Source of the DNA: Brugia malayi
Lineage: Eukaryota > Nematoda > Chromadorea > Rhabditida > Onchocercidae
Direction of reading: 5' to 3'
NCBI RefSeq assembly: GCF_000002995.4
Contig: NW_025062479.1
Span: 2,067,721-2,131,720 of the forward strand
DNA length: 64,000 nt
In this document: positions 50,819-63,464 of the stretch, piece by piece
Numbering within the stretch: position 1 is the stretch's first letter
Layout: each line of letters starts with the position of its first letter
Position numbers and translations under genes: made by a program
Notes under the pieces: generated by a model
Seen by the model: the letters and a program-made list of their open reading frames with translations, nothing else
What the model was told of the DNA's origin: nothing
The model's database searches: none

Positions 50819-53800
50819 ATCGCTATGAAATTTGTGTATATATACAAAGAGGAAACTATTTACTGAAAGCGAAAAAAAAAAGCATCTTTTAAATATGGTA
50901 ATACCTGTGGTACGATCATCTAAAACAACTCTTTTTACCCATTTTTGGTAAAATATCTTTTCATTTTAATATGAAAAAAAAGAGAAGAAAAAAATGAAAA
51001 AAGAGGAAAGGTAAAAGTACTTTGAGTTTTGTCGAATTATTATTACTTTCTCAAAACCAGTCATCCAAGAAAATCAAGGCTAGAAAGAAAAAGTAATCTA
51101 ATGACATTAGGTCGTTTTTTTTTTAAAAAAAAAAAAGAAAAAAACTTAAAGAGTGATAAATGAAAATTTGTAAATAAATAACTAGTAAGTAAATAAATAA
51201 AATCAAATAAATAAATAAATTAGCTAAAAAAATAAATAAAATAAATGAAAAAAAAAAAAAAATTAACCTTATATTACAGTAACAACAATTACCAATCATT
51301 TCTTTCGTTTTTCGTTTTTCAAATTTTAATGGGATGAAAAATTACCAGAAGATTTCATCTAAAATAAAAACGAAAATTATCAAAATTAATTGAAATAATT
51401 TTGACCAAAAATTTCTTATTCTCAAATATCGTAACAAAAAATACAGCGACTATTTCTTTTCCTTCTTTTTTTTTTTCACCCTCCCTCTCTCTTTCTCTCT
51501 CCCTCCCTCTCCCTCTCTTTTTTTTTTTTTTTTTCATTCTTCTGTATTCCCGGAAGCAGACAAACATAAATGTAGAAAAATGTTTTCAAGGAAGTTTTTT
51601 TTTTCCTTTTTTTAATTTTAATTTTTTCTTTATTTTTTTCATTTTTTCCTTTCCAGGAAATATAATTTTCTGTAAAATGAAATATAAAACAGGCTGTAGT
51701 TTTAGCCTTGATGATGGCCTTGGGATGAACGGCCATATATACATATATATATATATCATACATCCTATTCGTATCCATCTCATACTATCATACTATATAG
51801 CATCATTAATAAAAGCACTTGCTATATAGCTTTTTGTAAAAAAAAAAAAAGAAATTATTTTGAATTAAAAAGACAGAAGCAGAAAAAAAAAAAAAAAGAA
51901 ACAAAAAAACAAAAGAAAGAAAAAACCAGAAGGAACATGATGATGACCTCGCGTATAACTTCATATTTGATTTTTTTTTCTTTTTGAACTACCCATAATC
52001 AAGCATTTGTCGTAGTAGCAATTGTTGTTGTTGTAATAATAGCAAAAATAATAGTCAGTGATAGTAATGATAGTTAGAATGAATATAATATTATCAGTGG
52101 TATCAGTTAAAAAGTCAAAAGTGTAAATGAAAGTGATAAAGGAGGGAAAAAAAATTTTTTTTTTTTTTTTTGATAATAAACAAAGCAATATAATATTGTT
52201 AACGAATGATATATTTTCTACTCTCAACTATTCTGTTAATTAAAAATAAACCCATTCCATTTGTTGTCATTTGATAAATTGTTTTTCAAATATTATTTTC
52301 ATCATATTTAAACTATTTCAAAGAATTTTTGGAAAAAAAAATTTTTGTTTTTTTTTCAATGACGAAATTAATTTAAATTAGTTGTAACAAAATTTTCAAA
52401 AATATATGACAGATGAAAATCATCGAAAAGAAGAAAAAATATGAAAAAAAAAGAGAGAGAGAGAGAGACAGAGAGAGAAGGTGCATTTATTTGACCGTAT
52501 GAAGAAAGACATGTGATTGGAAAATGAATGGAATTTTCCAAAAGATATTAAATTTTTAAAATTTTAATAGAAAAAGAGAAAGGGAGAGAACAAAAAAAAA
52601 AATGAAGGGAGGAAAAAAAGGACGACTTCTTTCATTCTTTACCTTTTTGGCCTCAGTATAAGTCTTTTCATGCTATCAGTAACCTAATATTAGCATAATT
52701 TAATTGTTGATTTTAAAAAAATATTTAAGTATTTTTAAAGCTAACAGTAAAAACTCCCAAGTATTTCAAATATAAGCACAAAAAAACTAAAGTAAACAAC
52801 ACGATGAATATTGAAGGAAAAAAAGGACAAGCAAGCTAAATTTCTTTTCTTTGTTTCTTTACAATCTTGAAATTATTCCTACTTTCGTTATGCCAATCAT
52901 AAACTTCCAATCTTCTAATTTTTTTTTCCATTTTTTTTTCTAAATTAGAAAGCAAAAATTATGATCAACAAACATTTCTTGCTAATTAATTATTTTAAAT
53001 AGCTAAAATTTATTCATGTAAGATAAAGTAAAGAAGTGCTAAGATAAATTAATGATAACAAGATAAATTGAAAGTAATTAAGATAAAGAGGAGGTAAGAG
53101 AAATAAATGAAAGAAATTATGGAAAATTTTTTGGTGTTGAAACAAACATGTACTTTGGCTAATTTGAAAGAAAAAAATTGTATTTCTTGTCTTAAATTTT
53201 TTGAAGCAGTCAAAAATGTCACTCGTTTTTTTTTTTTTTCTTTTTTAAAATTGTAATATATAATTCTATTGAAATTTTTGCAAATAGTACGGAAACAATT
53301 AAATGCGTAAATCTCATCAATAATATAGGAAATGTATAAAATGACAATTATATGAATTTTAGGCATATTGTGACATTGTTAAAATTCGATGAGAATTTAA
53401 AGTAATTTGAAAGATTGCAAAATATTTTCGAAAATTACATATGATAAAGAAGAAAGTAAAAAGGAAGAAAAAATAGTCGATGGTTTTCAAAAATTTTTCT
53501 AAAAACTATAAATTTGTCAACTATTTAATTAGATAGCGCTTTCATTTGATCCAAGAATGATTAATAAAAAGTCTTTCGTTTCATTTGGTCATTTCTTATA
53601 CAAACGGTCATAAATCCATTAATTCACATACATATAAATTAATCCAGAAATTTCAAAATTCATTAATCTAAGGAAATAAATGGACAAAAATAAAAATGGT
53701 AGAAAGAGGAGAGAGAAAGAGAAGATAAAGAGGGATGGTGAAATTAAAATGTTTATTAAAAGGGAAAATTTTTTTAGTAGTTAAAAGATTAAAAAAAAAA

Positions 53801-53825
53801 AAATCTCGTATATATAATTTTAAGA

Positions 53826-54090
53826 ATATGAAAGAGTCAAGGGTCAGAGGAGAGGGGCAGAAGAGGGGAAAAATGGGGCGCTACAGGGTCAATAAGTTTA
53901 AAAAAGGAAAAAGACGAGGACAGGGGGTGGAGGAAGAGGGGAAAGAGGAGGAGGAGGAGGGGTAAGGGGAGGGGGCAGAGGGGGAAGAACGAATGAATAG
54001 ATGGGTGGATAAAAGATAGAAGGGAGAAATGAGGGGGAGGTGTAGGTGTAGGTGGGGGTGGCGTGGGGGAGGGAAAGGAGGGGGGACAGT
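53826..54090 (+). repeat. G-rich purine tract, G-quadruplex-prone
   Basis: About 265 bases of almost only G and A on the plus strand with many GGG/GGGG runs (for example 'ggggtaaggggagggggcag' at 53959). This is unlike the AT-rich surroundings. Open frames through it on either strand (Gly/Glu-rich or Pro/Ser-rich) are composition artefacts. Confidence 0.85.
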
Positions 54091-55145
54091 TGTCATCCAA
54101 CAAACACTGCAACAAATATAATTGGTTAGTTAATAAGAGAAATTTTTGGGGAAAACTAGATCATCATTTTATTTGAGCAATCGATTTCATTTGTTGTTTC
54201 AAATAATTGGGTTGGCATGCATAAAACATACACATACACACAATACATATGGATATAAAATAAAAAAATGAACATTTTTACCAGTAAAAAAAAAAAAAAC
54301 GAAAAAAGAAAAATAATTTTGAGAAACAGAGGAAAAAAAAACTTTATTGAAAAAAAGAGTGAAAAAAGTTTGCCGTAAAATTCAAAAAAACCAGTACTAA
54401 TTTTTCTTTAGCTTCATTGTTTTTTTTTTTTTTTTTTTTTTTCTCTCTCCCTCTCTCCCTCTCTTTCCCTCTTTACCATAGAATGAAAAGAAAAGAAAAT
54501 GAAAAAAAAAAAAAGAACGAAAAAGACAATTTATTCATTCAAAAAATTTTTTGTTGCATTTACAGGCAATATCAACTGATATATTTATATATAAGAGACT
54601 ATTCCGTCTTCGATAAATTATTACCATTTCAAAAAAAAAAAGAAAAAAAGAGAAAAATGAAAACGAAAAATTTTTTTTTGCGCTTCTTCTTCTCCTCTTC
54701 ATCTCTTCCTTTCCCGGTCTTTTTTTTTTCTTTTTTGTTTTTTCTCTTCTTAGTTAAAACTAAGAAAAGATAAAAATAAAATAAAAAGAAAAATCATTTA
54801 AGTGAGAATTTAAAAGAAATAGAAAAAAAATAAAAATTTCACAGAGTGATAAGGAAGGATCATTGACCATTTGAAGGGGTGCATTTTGAGAGAGAGAGTA
54901 ATCATTGAGTGAGAGAAATATTTTCAAAAAAAAAAAAAAAAAATTGAATTTGAAAATGAATAGACAAAAAAAGGAAAAAATATTTCTGACAATTGTCAAA
55001 ATATTAGCAATGCTTATATTGTTGATTCCTATAATTTTAGGCAGAAAACAAAAACAAAAAAAAAAAAAAAAAAACTAAAAATCATTTGGATATTGAAAAG
55101 TGTAGCAAAAATCATACATACACGTACATATATATTATAATAATA

Positions 55146-55176
<31 letters not shown>

Positions 55177-55695
55177 ATATATATTTTCTCAATATTTGAA
55201 TGTTAAATAAAATTGAAAGAAATAAAAACATTCAATTTTTTTTTTTCGTTATTAATAAAACTGAAAAAGAAGGAAATGAAATGAAAAAAAAAAAAAAAAA
55301 AGAATTAGGAAAGTACGATGAGAGTATCATCAAATAGATGAGAAGTAACGATAAAAATGAATGAATGGATATCAAATGACGATGACCTCAGTTAATAATT
55401 TTTCATTAAATACATATATATGAACCATCCAATATCTTTACCACTAATTACTAAATGACAAAAAAAAAAAAAAAAAAGAAAAGGAAAGAAAAAGACAAGA
55501 ATAACTGTTTGTTAGATATACAAATCATTATAGGAATTATTATTAATGCAATAGTATATACATAGAATAACTTTAAAGGTCAACATTTCTCTTCAATAAT
55601 TTAAAATATTTCGAGATTTTAATGACTTACTTTATTGTATAGTATGCAAAATCTCCTTTTATAACTCATATAAAGATATTATTTGTAATTTAACA
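54091..55695. other. gene-free AT-rich region
   Basis: A/T homopolymers, a (CT)n patch at 54440-54475, a (GA) patch at 54888-54900 and (AT)n at 55140-55162. Nothing else recognised. Confidence 0.6.
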
Positions 55696-55900
55696 GCATA
55701 TCTTAGGAATTATATAATATATCTGTATAAATGTATCAATGAGTTACCCGTATATCTCGGGAATATCAGTTATGTTATAATCTTTATAAATTTATCAGTA
55801 ACATAACTGTATGTCTTGGAAATTCTATATGATAATCTCATAAATATATCAATGATTTGATTGCATATTTCGAGAATCCCATAAATATTAATGCAAATGA
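55696..55900. repeat. diverged minisatellite, period ~53-59 bp, about four copies
   Basis: Copies start at about 55696, 55749, 55808 and 55863. Each begins with a variant of 'gtatatctcgggaat' (gcatatcttaggaat, cgtatatctcgggaa, tgtatgtcttggaaa, gcatatttcgagaat) and contains 'ataaat.tatca.t.a' about 30 bases on. An earlier degenerate copy may begin near 55608 ('atatttcgagatttt'). Confidence 0.7.
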
Positions 55901-56318
55901 CACAAACATACACCCACATACACAAACACACACGCATATATATATGATATATACAGTTGTATGTTATTTATATATATTAAAATACACTGTTGATGTGGAT
56001 GTGAAATTATTGTATGAAATGTATTTTCATTTTGTTTACAAAATTCGACGGAAAAAAAGCAAAGAAATAAAGACGTAGGAATGAAAAGCAAACGTCGAAT
56101 ATGAGATTTCTTTTTTTTTTTTTTTTTTCTTCTTTAAACTCAAATATTCATCGTCGCAAATAATAATAATAATGGAAAAATTTAAAACAATTTTTTTAAA
56201 AAAAAAAAATCAAGAATTTCGAAAGAAAAAAGTATGTGTATATATAATAATAGAAAAAAATGCCAATATCAAAACAAAGAGAAAGAATTTAGAAATACAG
56301 CGGTGTATATACCATTTT

Positions 56319-56402
56319 GGAGGGAGAGAGATGGAAAGGAGGGAAAAAGGGAGAGAGGAAGGAAGAGGAGAAAGGGGAGAAAGAGAGAAAGAGAGAGAGA
56401 GG
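56319..56402. repeat. GA-rich purine tract
   Basis: Plus-strand sequence almost only G and A, ending in a (GA)n run. Flanking reading frames through it are artefacts. Confidence 0.9.
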
Positions 56403-56654
56403 TAATGAAGCAATGAGCAAAACGAGAAGTGACCAAATGTGAATTCAATAATTCGTTAGTGAGACAGAAATGAAATGAAATGAAAAAAAAAAAAGAAATG
56501 CCCTAATTTTAACGATTGTAAGAAGCATCAGGAAAGCAAAGAGAAGTAAAAATAAAAATTGGAAATAACTGAATAGAATTTATATGGCAAATTGTTATTT
56601 TTATGGACAGATTAACTGAGAATAAGGATAGAAATGTCTAAATGTGTTATCTGA

Positions 56655-56743
56655 TATTGTTGTTGTTGTGACTGTTGTTCTTTTGTTATTGTTGTTGGTG
56701 GTCTTGTTGCTGCCGTTGTTGCTGTTGCTGTTGTTGTTGTTGC

Positions 56744-56825
<82 letters not shown>

Positions 56826-56876
56826 GCTGCTGCTGCTGCTGATGCTATTGCTACTGTTATTGTTGTCATTCTTGAT
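56655..56876. repeat. (GTT)n microsatellite with interrupted ends
   Basis: The core at 56744-56826 is about 83 bases of pure GTT/TTG. The left side has interruptions (ctgccg, ctg) and the right side turns into (TGC)n at 56827-56840. Three open frames cross it (poly-Leu, poly-Asn, poly-Thr), as expected of any long trinucleotide repeat. No splice or start context supports a gene. Confidence 0.95.
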
Positions 56877-57144
56877 TCGTTCCAATTCGTTTTTTGCAAA
56901 AACATCATCACCCGAGATAATTCTATTTTAAAAAAAGAAAAAAATATGAGTATGTCGGGAAATTTATGGGTTGATGGAGGTCCTTTTTTTTCAGTTCATC
57001 TTTCTTCATTCCTGTAAATTATATGCCGGGAAATGAAAGTGTTACTATTATCATCATAGCTATCGTTGTAGCTTTACGAGCATTTGTGTTTTTATTGTCA
57101 TCGTTGTTGTTGTTATTGCTATTTTCACTATTTTTATTTGGTAT

Positions 57145-57262
57145 CAAGACGAGGATGAGTATCAGGATGAGGACGGGGAAGTGGACAGAGATGAAGATGG
57201 GGACGAGGACGGGAACAGAGACAGGGACAGGGATAGGAACGGGGACGGGGACAGATAGGAGT
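57145..57262. repeat. degenerate (GGGACR)n hexamer-like repeat
   Basis: A purine-rich tract built from GAC/GAG/GAT and GGG(A)C units, with six-base periodicity strongest at 57208-57254. Open in more than one frame. Confidence 0.85.
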
Positions 57263-57369
57263 GGAAGAAGAGGGAAGGACTATTATATATATAATAGTGT
57301 TAGATTGGTCCTTATATATATATGTAAATATATTGAAATGACCCCTTTGCTTAACCCTTCTATATTATT

Positions 57370-58140
57370 CTTTTCTTAACTAATCATAATCTCTAAATAT
57401 ATTTAATTATTACTTTCTTCTTTCTTTTTCCTTTTTCCTCTTTCTTTCTATTTTTTTACTCTTTTCTTTAATTCTTTTTTTTTTTTTTTTCATTTCTCTT
57501 CCTCCCATTCTTATTATCACTTATCATTTTCTTATATGTTTTTACCATTAACTTTAAAATTAATTACTTATTTATTATAATATAAATATCAAATTTTTAT
57601 TTTCACTTCTGTTTCCATTCCATTCAAATGACTTTCCTTCACTAATAATTGCTCACTCATTATCTATTTATTTTAATTCTCAATGAAACATGTAGCATTT
57701 CAATTTATTTATCATCATTTACATTCCTCTTCAATTACTGTAATTGACCCATACACCTTCTACGCATGAGAGAGAGAGAAAAAAAAGAGGATATGAGAAA
57801 CAGAGAGAGAGAGAAAGACACACGGATAGATAGACAGATGGACAGAGATAGGGAGAGAGAGAGAGAGAGAGAGAGATAGTGAACTACGGATAATAAAAAA
57901 GGCCGATATGATAGGTCGAAATGGCCAATATTAAATCAAAAGAGATAATTTAACAGGAAAAAAAAAAAAAAGAAAATATACTAAAAAGAATAAGAAGAAT
58001 CTAAACATTGTAACGAATGTAAGACTACAAAGCAACAGAGAGTAAAGAATTCATCACAAATTTTATCTTTCATCCGAGGACATTCATTACTAGGCTTTAT
58101 GAATTATGGTACATAATCGTCTACGTATCGCTTATTTTAT
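57370..58140. other. gene-free region with GA-rich block
   Basis: T/C-rich then A-rich DNA. A GA/GATA/GACA block lies at 57766-57878, ending in (GA)n at 57853-57877. Confidence 0.6.
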
Positions 58141-58145
58141 TATAT

Positions 58146-58182
58146 AGGTGTGTGTGTGTCTGTCTGTCTGTCTGTCTGTCCC
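58146..58182. repeat. (GT)n(GTCT)n compound microsatellite
   Basis: A GT run followed by five to six GTCT units. Confidence 0.95.
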
Positions 58183-58451
58183 TGTCTATGTGATTATTTG
58201 GTAAGGAAATAGTAATAATAAAAAAGGAAAAAAAAAGATTGACCTCGGAAAGCGCAATTAAAATTGGTACCCTTCCCTCATCAACCTCTTCTTTCATATC
58301 TTACCTCTCTCCATCCATATATGTCTATGCCTAACCTATTAGTTAGTCGAGAACATTGAATAGCTGATGCTGATGCTGTAGTAAATCGACACCACTACTA
58401 TTTTATTGTTTCTTAAATTATTGATTAATATTTTTTGCATTATATATATTT

Positions 58452-58467
58452 ATACAAATATATATAT

Positions 58468-58506
<39 letters not shown>

Positions 58507-58545
58507 ATACACACACACACACACATACATACACATATATATATT
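58452..58545. repeat. (AT)n(ACATAC)n(AC)n compound microsatellite
   Basis: An AT run, then several ACATAC hexamers, then an AC run and ACAT units. Confidence 0.95.
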
Positions 58546-58772
58546 TATCAATTAATTCGTATATACATATGTATGTGGTACGTAAGTCATAGCCTCCTTA
58601 ATCATTTCTTCATTGTATGAATCATAACTATAAGCATACTACAGTGTTATATAGTTGTGTGTGTGTATGTGTATTGTATTCATGCGTACCTGTATGTGTG
58701 TTTGTCAGTCTATGTGTAAGATATTAAATATTCCTATCTATCTATATATGTAAAGTAGCTTTTATTTAAATT

Positions 58773-58792
58773 TGACCTTTGAACCCTGACCT
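58773..58792 (-). promoter_or_regulatory. three tandem nuclear-receptor half-sites (overlapping DR1 pairs)
   Basis: On the minus strand the 20 bases read AGGTCA-G-GGTTCA-A-AGGTCA: three direct half-sites each one base apart, so two overlapping DR1 elements, the kind bound by HNF4/RXR/COUP-type receptors. No gene lies nearby in this window, so function is unproven. Confidence 0.45.
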
Positions 58793-60900
58793 CTTATCGT
58801 TAATCATTATTTACATCCAATAATCCTTTTGTTATAAACATATGAATTTTCGTAATCCTTTTTTTTTTTTTTTTTTTTTTAATATTATCCTTTTCTTTCT
58901 CCTAAAAATGGCAAACAGCTTAATTAAGTATCCATAAATGAAATATTAGACGATAACATATGATTTGAAATTATATCATTATTTTATTATTTGCTAATCA
59001 TTTCTTTTTGTGTGTGTGTGTGCGTGAATGGTGGGAAGGTGATGGATAAAAAATGAAAATTTAATTGGTTAAAAAATTCAGATGGTAGAAAAAAAAATAT
59101 GAGATAGGAAGAGAAAAGAAAAAGGATGAACAGTATGAAATTATTGTATGGAAAATAATTTTAACATGAAAAAAAAAAAAAAAAATAAATAAAATTTCAA
59201 AAGGAGAAAATTAGCAAACTGATGGAATATATATTATTATTCATCAAAATGCATATATTTCAAAAGTTTCCGGATGATATAATATCTTTCCAAAAAATTA
59301 AACATTTTATCTTCAAGCTTATCAACATATCAATAAATTATATGTTAAAATATCACACTAACTGTAATAAAAATGTCAAGAATTTTAAAATTTACGTATG
59401 ATTTATGAATTATTCAATGTTTAATGAATGGCGAAAAAAAAAAAGAAAAAGAAGGAATAGAAAAAGAAAATTTTGTAATTTTCAAAGTTAAACGAATTAA
59501 AAGTAAATTTTATTGTTATGATGAAACTTTTAGAAATTGCGTAACAAGTTTTAATCTTTAAAATATGATTAATGTATGCAACGATATATGCTATAAAAAT
59601 TGAAGCAGTAACAAATATCTTTTACCAGTGATGTATTATATGATGTAAAAGGTCAGTTTAAAATAAAATAGTCCTTTCTTTCCATCATTTTTTTTTTTTT
59701 TTTTTTGAGTTTTTCTCAAAAGAGATTATCATTTTTCTAGAAATTGCGGTTAACTAATTTTTAATTTTCAATGTAAAATTCAATAACTTGTAAAAAATAA
59801 TTTCTTTTTTTTTTTTTAAAAAAAAAGAAAAAAGTGCTAGGATACCATTCATTTTTTTCTATCAGTAACTTGAACTTTCTTCGTTTAAAGCTTATATTTA
59901 GATCATTTAGATCCTTATCATAATTTTCCCTTCCTTTTCCTCATTCTCCTATACCAGTTCTTGCTTTCAGATTTTTCTTCCTCTCTCTTTCTCTCTCTTT
60001 TTTCTTCTTTTTTGTTATTTTAAATCCTAAATTTCATTTCGTTGACATTTGTATTTGAATTTGAATTAGATAAATGTGAGAGAGAAAAGGAAATTTTTTG
60101 TAAATAAGTTCAATTTCTTTCATTCCGTTAAAAAGGTAATTTCTCATTGTGAGCTTTTCTCTTTTTCTTTCTTCCTCTAAAATCGATTGTAAATTAGGGA
60201 AAATATTTGTAAAAGTGATGAAATTTTGAAATAAAAGGAACTGTTTCACTTCATTGATGTTAAGGAAGAATAAATATTTCAAAATATTTCATAAAAAAAA
60301 AAAAAAAAAAAATAGAAAAGATACAAAGTGTTACAGTAAAAATTAATATTTCGCTTCATAATTTCACATAATTTATAAATCAAATCATATCAATATGCCA
60401 TTCCTTTATCAGTCACTAATAAATGAAATGCTACAATTAAAAATTCAACAAATTCTAATTAATAGAAATGAAATAATTATTTAAGGTAGCAATATTTGAT
60501 AATTATCAAATAATACCACAATATTTTCATTTATTCAAATTCTATCAATAAATTTTCAATCAACTTTAAAATAATAAAACTTTTTATGCAACAATAAAAA
60601 GCATTCTATTTAAGCTATTTTAAAACTTTCTAAATATTCCGCTTCATAGGACAAATAAATTATAACAAATTTTATAGTATCAAAATGATAAAACAATGCA
60701 GACTATTAATGATAAAAGTAGAAATGGTCCTGTAAAATGAGATGGATATGAGAGAAAGAGAAAAAGAAAGACACTCATACAAATTAATTTAATGCACTTA
60801 TTTTAATTTTCATCTGCATGAAAATTAAAATTATAAATTGAAATTAAAGTGCTTGCTATTCTGTTCATTAGATTAATGAAAATAACACACTGATACAAAC
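58793..60900. other. gene-free AT-rich region
   Basis: T run at 58859-58880, A/T runs, GT run near 59012-59021 and T/C-rich DNA at 59940-60010. No gene recognised. Confidence 0.6.
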
Positions 60901-60914
60901 CGATAGATACACCG

Positions 60915-60962
60915 ACATACATACACACACACACACACATACATATACATACACACATACAT
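60915..60962. repeat. (AC)n/(ATAC)n microsatellite
   Basis: Runs of ACATAC and AC dinucleotides. Confidence 0.9.
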
Positions 60963-60987
60963 ATGCATGGACATACCTACTTATATA

Positions 60988-61165
60988 ACAAATATAAATG
61001 TGGAAATAAACATAAATACACAACGTAAATATAAATACGAATATAAATATAAATGTGAATATAAATATAAATATGAATACAAATATAAACATATAAATAC
61101 AAATAATAAATATAAATATAAATATTAGATATAAACAATAATATAAACATAAATATAAATATATA
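60988..61165. repeat. (AAATAT)n-type hexamer repeat with variants
   Basis: About 180 bases made of TATAAA/TGTGAA/TACGAA-like hexamers in phase, which gives the Ile/Tyr/Phe-rich open frames on the minus strand. Not coding. Confidence 0.85.
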
Positions 61166-61690
61166 TGCAAAGATAGGATTTTCATATAAATACAGTGTTG
61201 ATAAACTGGGAAAAAGGATAAATGTATACATAATAGAAAGGCAGCTGACTGCATTATAAATGCTGTCATTAAATAAATTTATGATGCTTCCTAAAATGTA
61301 AATAATATTAAATTCTCTCTCCTCAATGGCCAATAATAAACAACAAACATATGCCTGATGATATAATTTTTGGAATTCAATTTATTTCATTTATTTATTT
61401 ATTTTTTTTTTTTTTGATTCAAATAAGAGTGTTAATTTAAGGCTTAATTTTTGCTAAAAAAGAAAAATATGATGATTTAATAAATGTTAGAAGGAGCAAA
61501 AAATGCTATTTACAACTTAAATTGTGTCATTATTTGTTGTTACTAAGATATTTAATCATGTAAATTACCTGTATAATGATGATAGCTTTTCAAATTCTAT
61601 CAAAATGAAATGAAGAAAAAAAGAAAATGACGAGAAAAATTGAATGAATAATAATAGTACTTTCACCCATTACATGAATAAGATAAGGAG

Positions 61691-61749
61691 ATGAATGAAT
61701 AAATGAATGAATGAATGAATGAATGAATGAATGAATGAATGAATGAATG
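61691..61749. repeat. (ATGA)n microsatellite
   Basis: About 14 units of ATGA with one interruption near the left end. Confidence 0.95.
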
Positions 61750-62840
61750 GTAGAGTGAATGTCCCAAATAACAATTATTGTTGTTAGTTTTAAATTTAGA
61801 TTTAAATTTAAAATTTAAACATTTTCATGAATAATTTTGCATAAAATATGAGAAAATAATAGGAGAGAAGATCGAAAGAAAGAAAAAAAAGATATACAAA
61901 CAGCACAGTTAGAATAACATTAGAAAAAGGAGGGTAAAATAGAAAGAACAAAAAAAGAGAGAGAGAGAGAGAAGAAAGAGATAAAGTAACAAATTTTAGT
62001 TTTTTTTTTTTCAAAAAAAAAACGAAATTATTTTATATCAATATCTTGTTCATTTTTAATAAAGCAAATTTAGAATTTAAACAATAATAGCACTAGTCGT
62101 AGTAGTGATAAATCAAAACTTATAATTTTTCTTTTTAAAGAACAATACTATAATGAATATTATAAGGAGGATTGTGTTGAAAATATAAAGTCCAATGTGC
62201 GCAACTGTTCAAAATGAAGGAGTAAAACTTGTTTTATAATTGCTAAAATATACATATGGATATATGTTCAAAGTCATAAACGATCATTTTAATTCATTCT
62301 AGATTATATTATATTATTAATAATATTTCATTTGAATAAATTGTAAAAGCGTATAATAAAAAGGATTTCAGAATTCTTAATGATAGTGTAATCAGTGTTT
62401 TTTTTTTTTTTTTTTTTTGTTTTTTTTATTTTTTTTTTTTTTTTTTTTTGAAAAAAAATAATGGAAAAGAAAAATGGAAACGAGAGGAAAAAAAAAATGT
62501 ATTGCCTTTTTTGGATATTAAAAAAGATGAAAAAATGAAATATTTTCCTAGAATTCATCAATTTAAATTCTATCAAAATATTGACGGGTAATGAGTAAAC
62601 CAAAACATTCATTTCAAAATTTTCGGGGATGTATTAAAATAAAAGAAAAAAAAATTTTTGAATAATAAATATTTCTTTGTAATTAAAATTTATAACAGAA
62701 TGACTGGGAAAGAAGGGATGAGAAAGAAAAAATTAGAGGAGGAGAACGAGAAGAAAAAGGAAAACAAACTAAAACTTTAATTAAAATGATAAATTTGAAC
62801 AAAATTAAAAAAAAAAGGTCATAATAATATCCATTCAGTA

Positions 62841-62842
<2 letters not shown>
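61750..62842. other. gene-free AT-rich region
   Basis: Contains a GA run at 61957-61972 and two long T runs at 62399-62449. Nothing else seen. Confidence 0.6.

Positions 62843-62889
<47 letters not shown>
62843..62889. repeat. (AT)n microsatellite
   Basis: About 23 uninterrupted AT dinucleotides. Confidence 0.95.
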
Positions 62890-62892
<3 letters not shown>

Positions 62893-63427
62893 AAATAAAC
62901 AATCTAAAATTAATCTTATCGGATGTGAAATATTAAATACATATTATTATCAGTAGGAAAGAAGAAACTGAAGAAGAAGAAGGAAAAAATCAATGAATTG
63001 CTAACTAAATTTTGAAAAAAAGTGGAAAACAGAAAGAAAAAAAAAGAGAAAGAAAACTGGAATAATTAAATAAAAAGGATAGGAAAAGAAAATAAATGAA
63101 AGAAAAAAAAAAAAATATATATATATATATATACATGCGATGAAATGCAACAAAAAAAAATTTTTTTTATTTTTATTTTTTGAACTAAATATGAAAAGGA
63201 AGAGGATGATGAAGGAGGAAGATAAAAGAAGGAGGAAAAAGAGAGGAAAAGATGAGAGAAGAGGAAAAAGAGAAGGATTGATTATAGGAAATTTCAGGAA
63301 AAATGAATGATTTATATGAAAAGTTTGGCAAAATGATGTATCCAATTTCATTTAACATATATATTAATGAAAGTCGTGTACGGTCTAATAAAAATATTTT
63401 TACATGAATAATTCCAGGTGTAGAAGC

Positions 63428-63464
63428 GGGGGAAAAAGGGGAGGGAGATGGGGAGGGGAGGGGA
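63428..63464 (+). repeat. compact G-quadruplex motif
   Basis: Runs GGGGG, GGGG, GGG, GGGG, GGGG and GGGG are separated by 1-5 bases, satisfying the usual G3+N1-7 pattern more than once on the plus strand. Confidence 0.8.

Larger units (their letters stand above)
46893..53825. other. gene-free, simple-repeat-rich region
   Basis: No gene is supportable. The region holds (AT)n at 47184-47219, a (GA/GACA) tract at 47368-47400, T and A runs, a 52-T run at 50764-50815 and (CT)n at 51479-51518. A small GC-richer patch at 51690-51735 is open in both directions with acceptor-like sites (TTTCCAG plus, TTTTACAG minus), but no exon chain forms. Confidence 0.6.

Noticed and set aside
51401..51829. 142-codon plus-strand frame
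   Set aside because: Mostly Ser/Leu and Phe strings from CT and T runs; only the short patch at 51690-51735 looks non-random and it is open on both strands.
53735..54115. Gly/Glu-rich and Pro/Ser-rich frames in the G-rich tract
   Set aside because: They follow from the purine composition; overlapping frames on both strands are equally open.
56601..56931. Long open frames across the GTT repeat (poly-Leu, poly-Asn, poly-Thr)
   Set aside because: Any uninterrupted trinucleotide repeat is open in several frames on both strands; there is no splice, start or codon context beyond the repeat.
60868..61333. 133- and 118-codon Ile/Phe/Tyr-rich minus-strand frames
   Set aside because: They are translations of an AAATAT-type hexamer repeat and an AC repeat.
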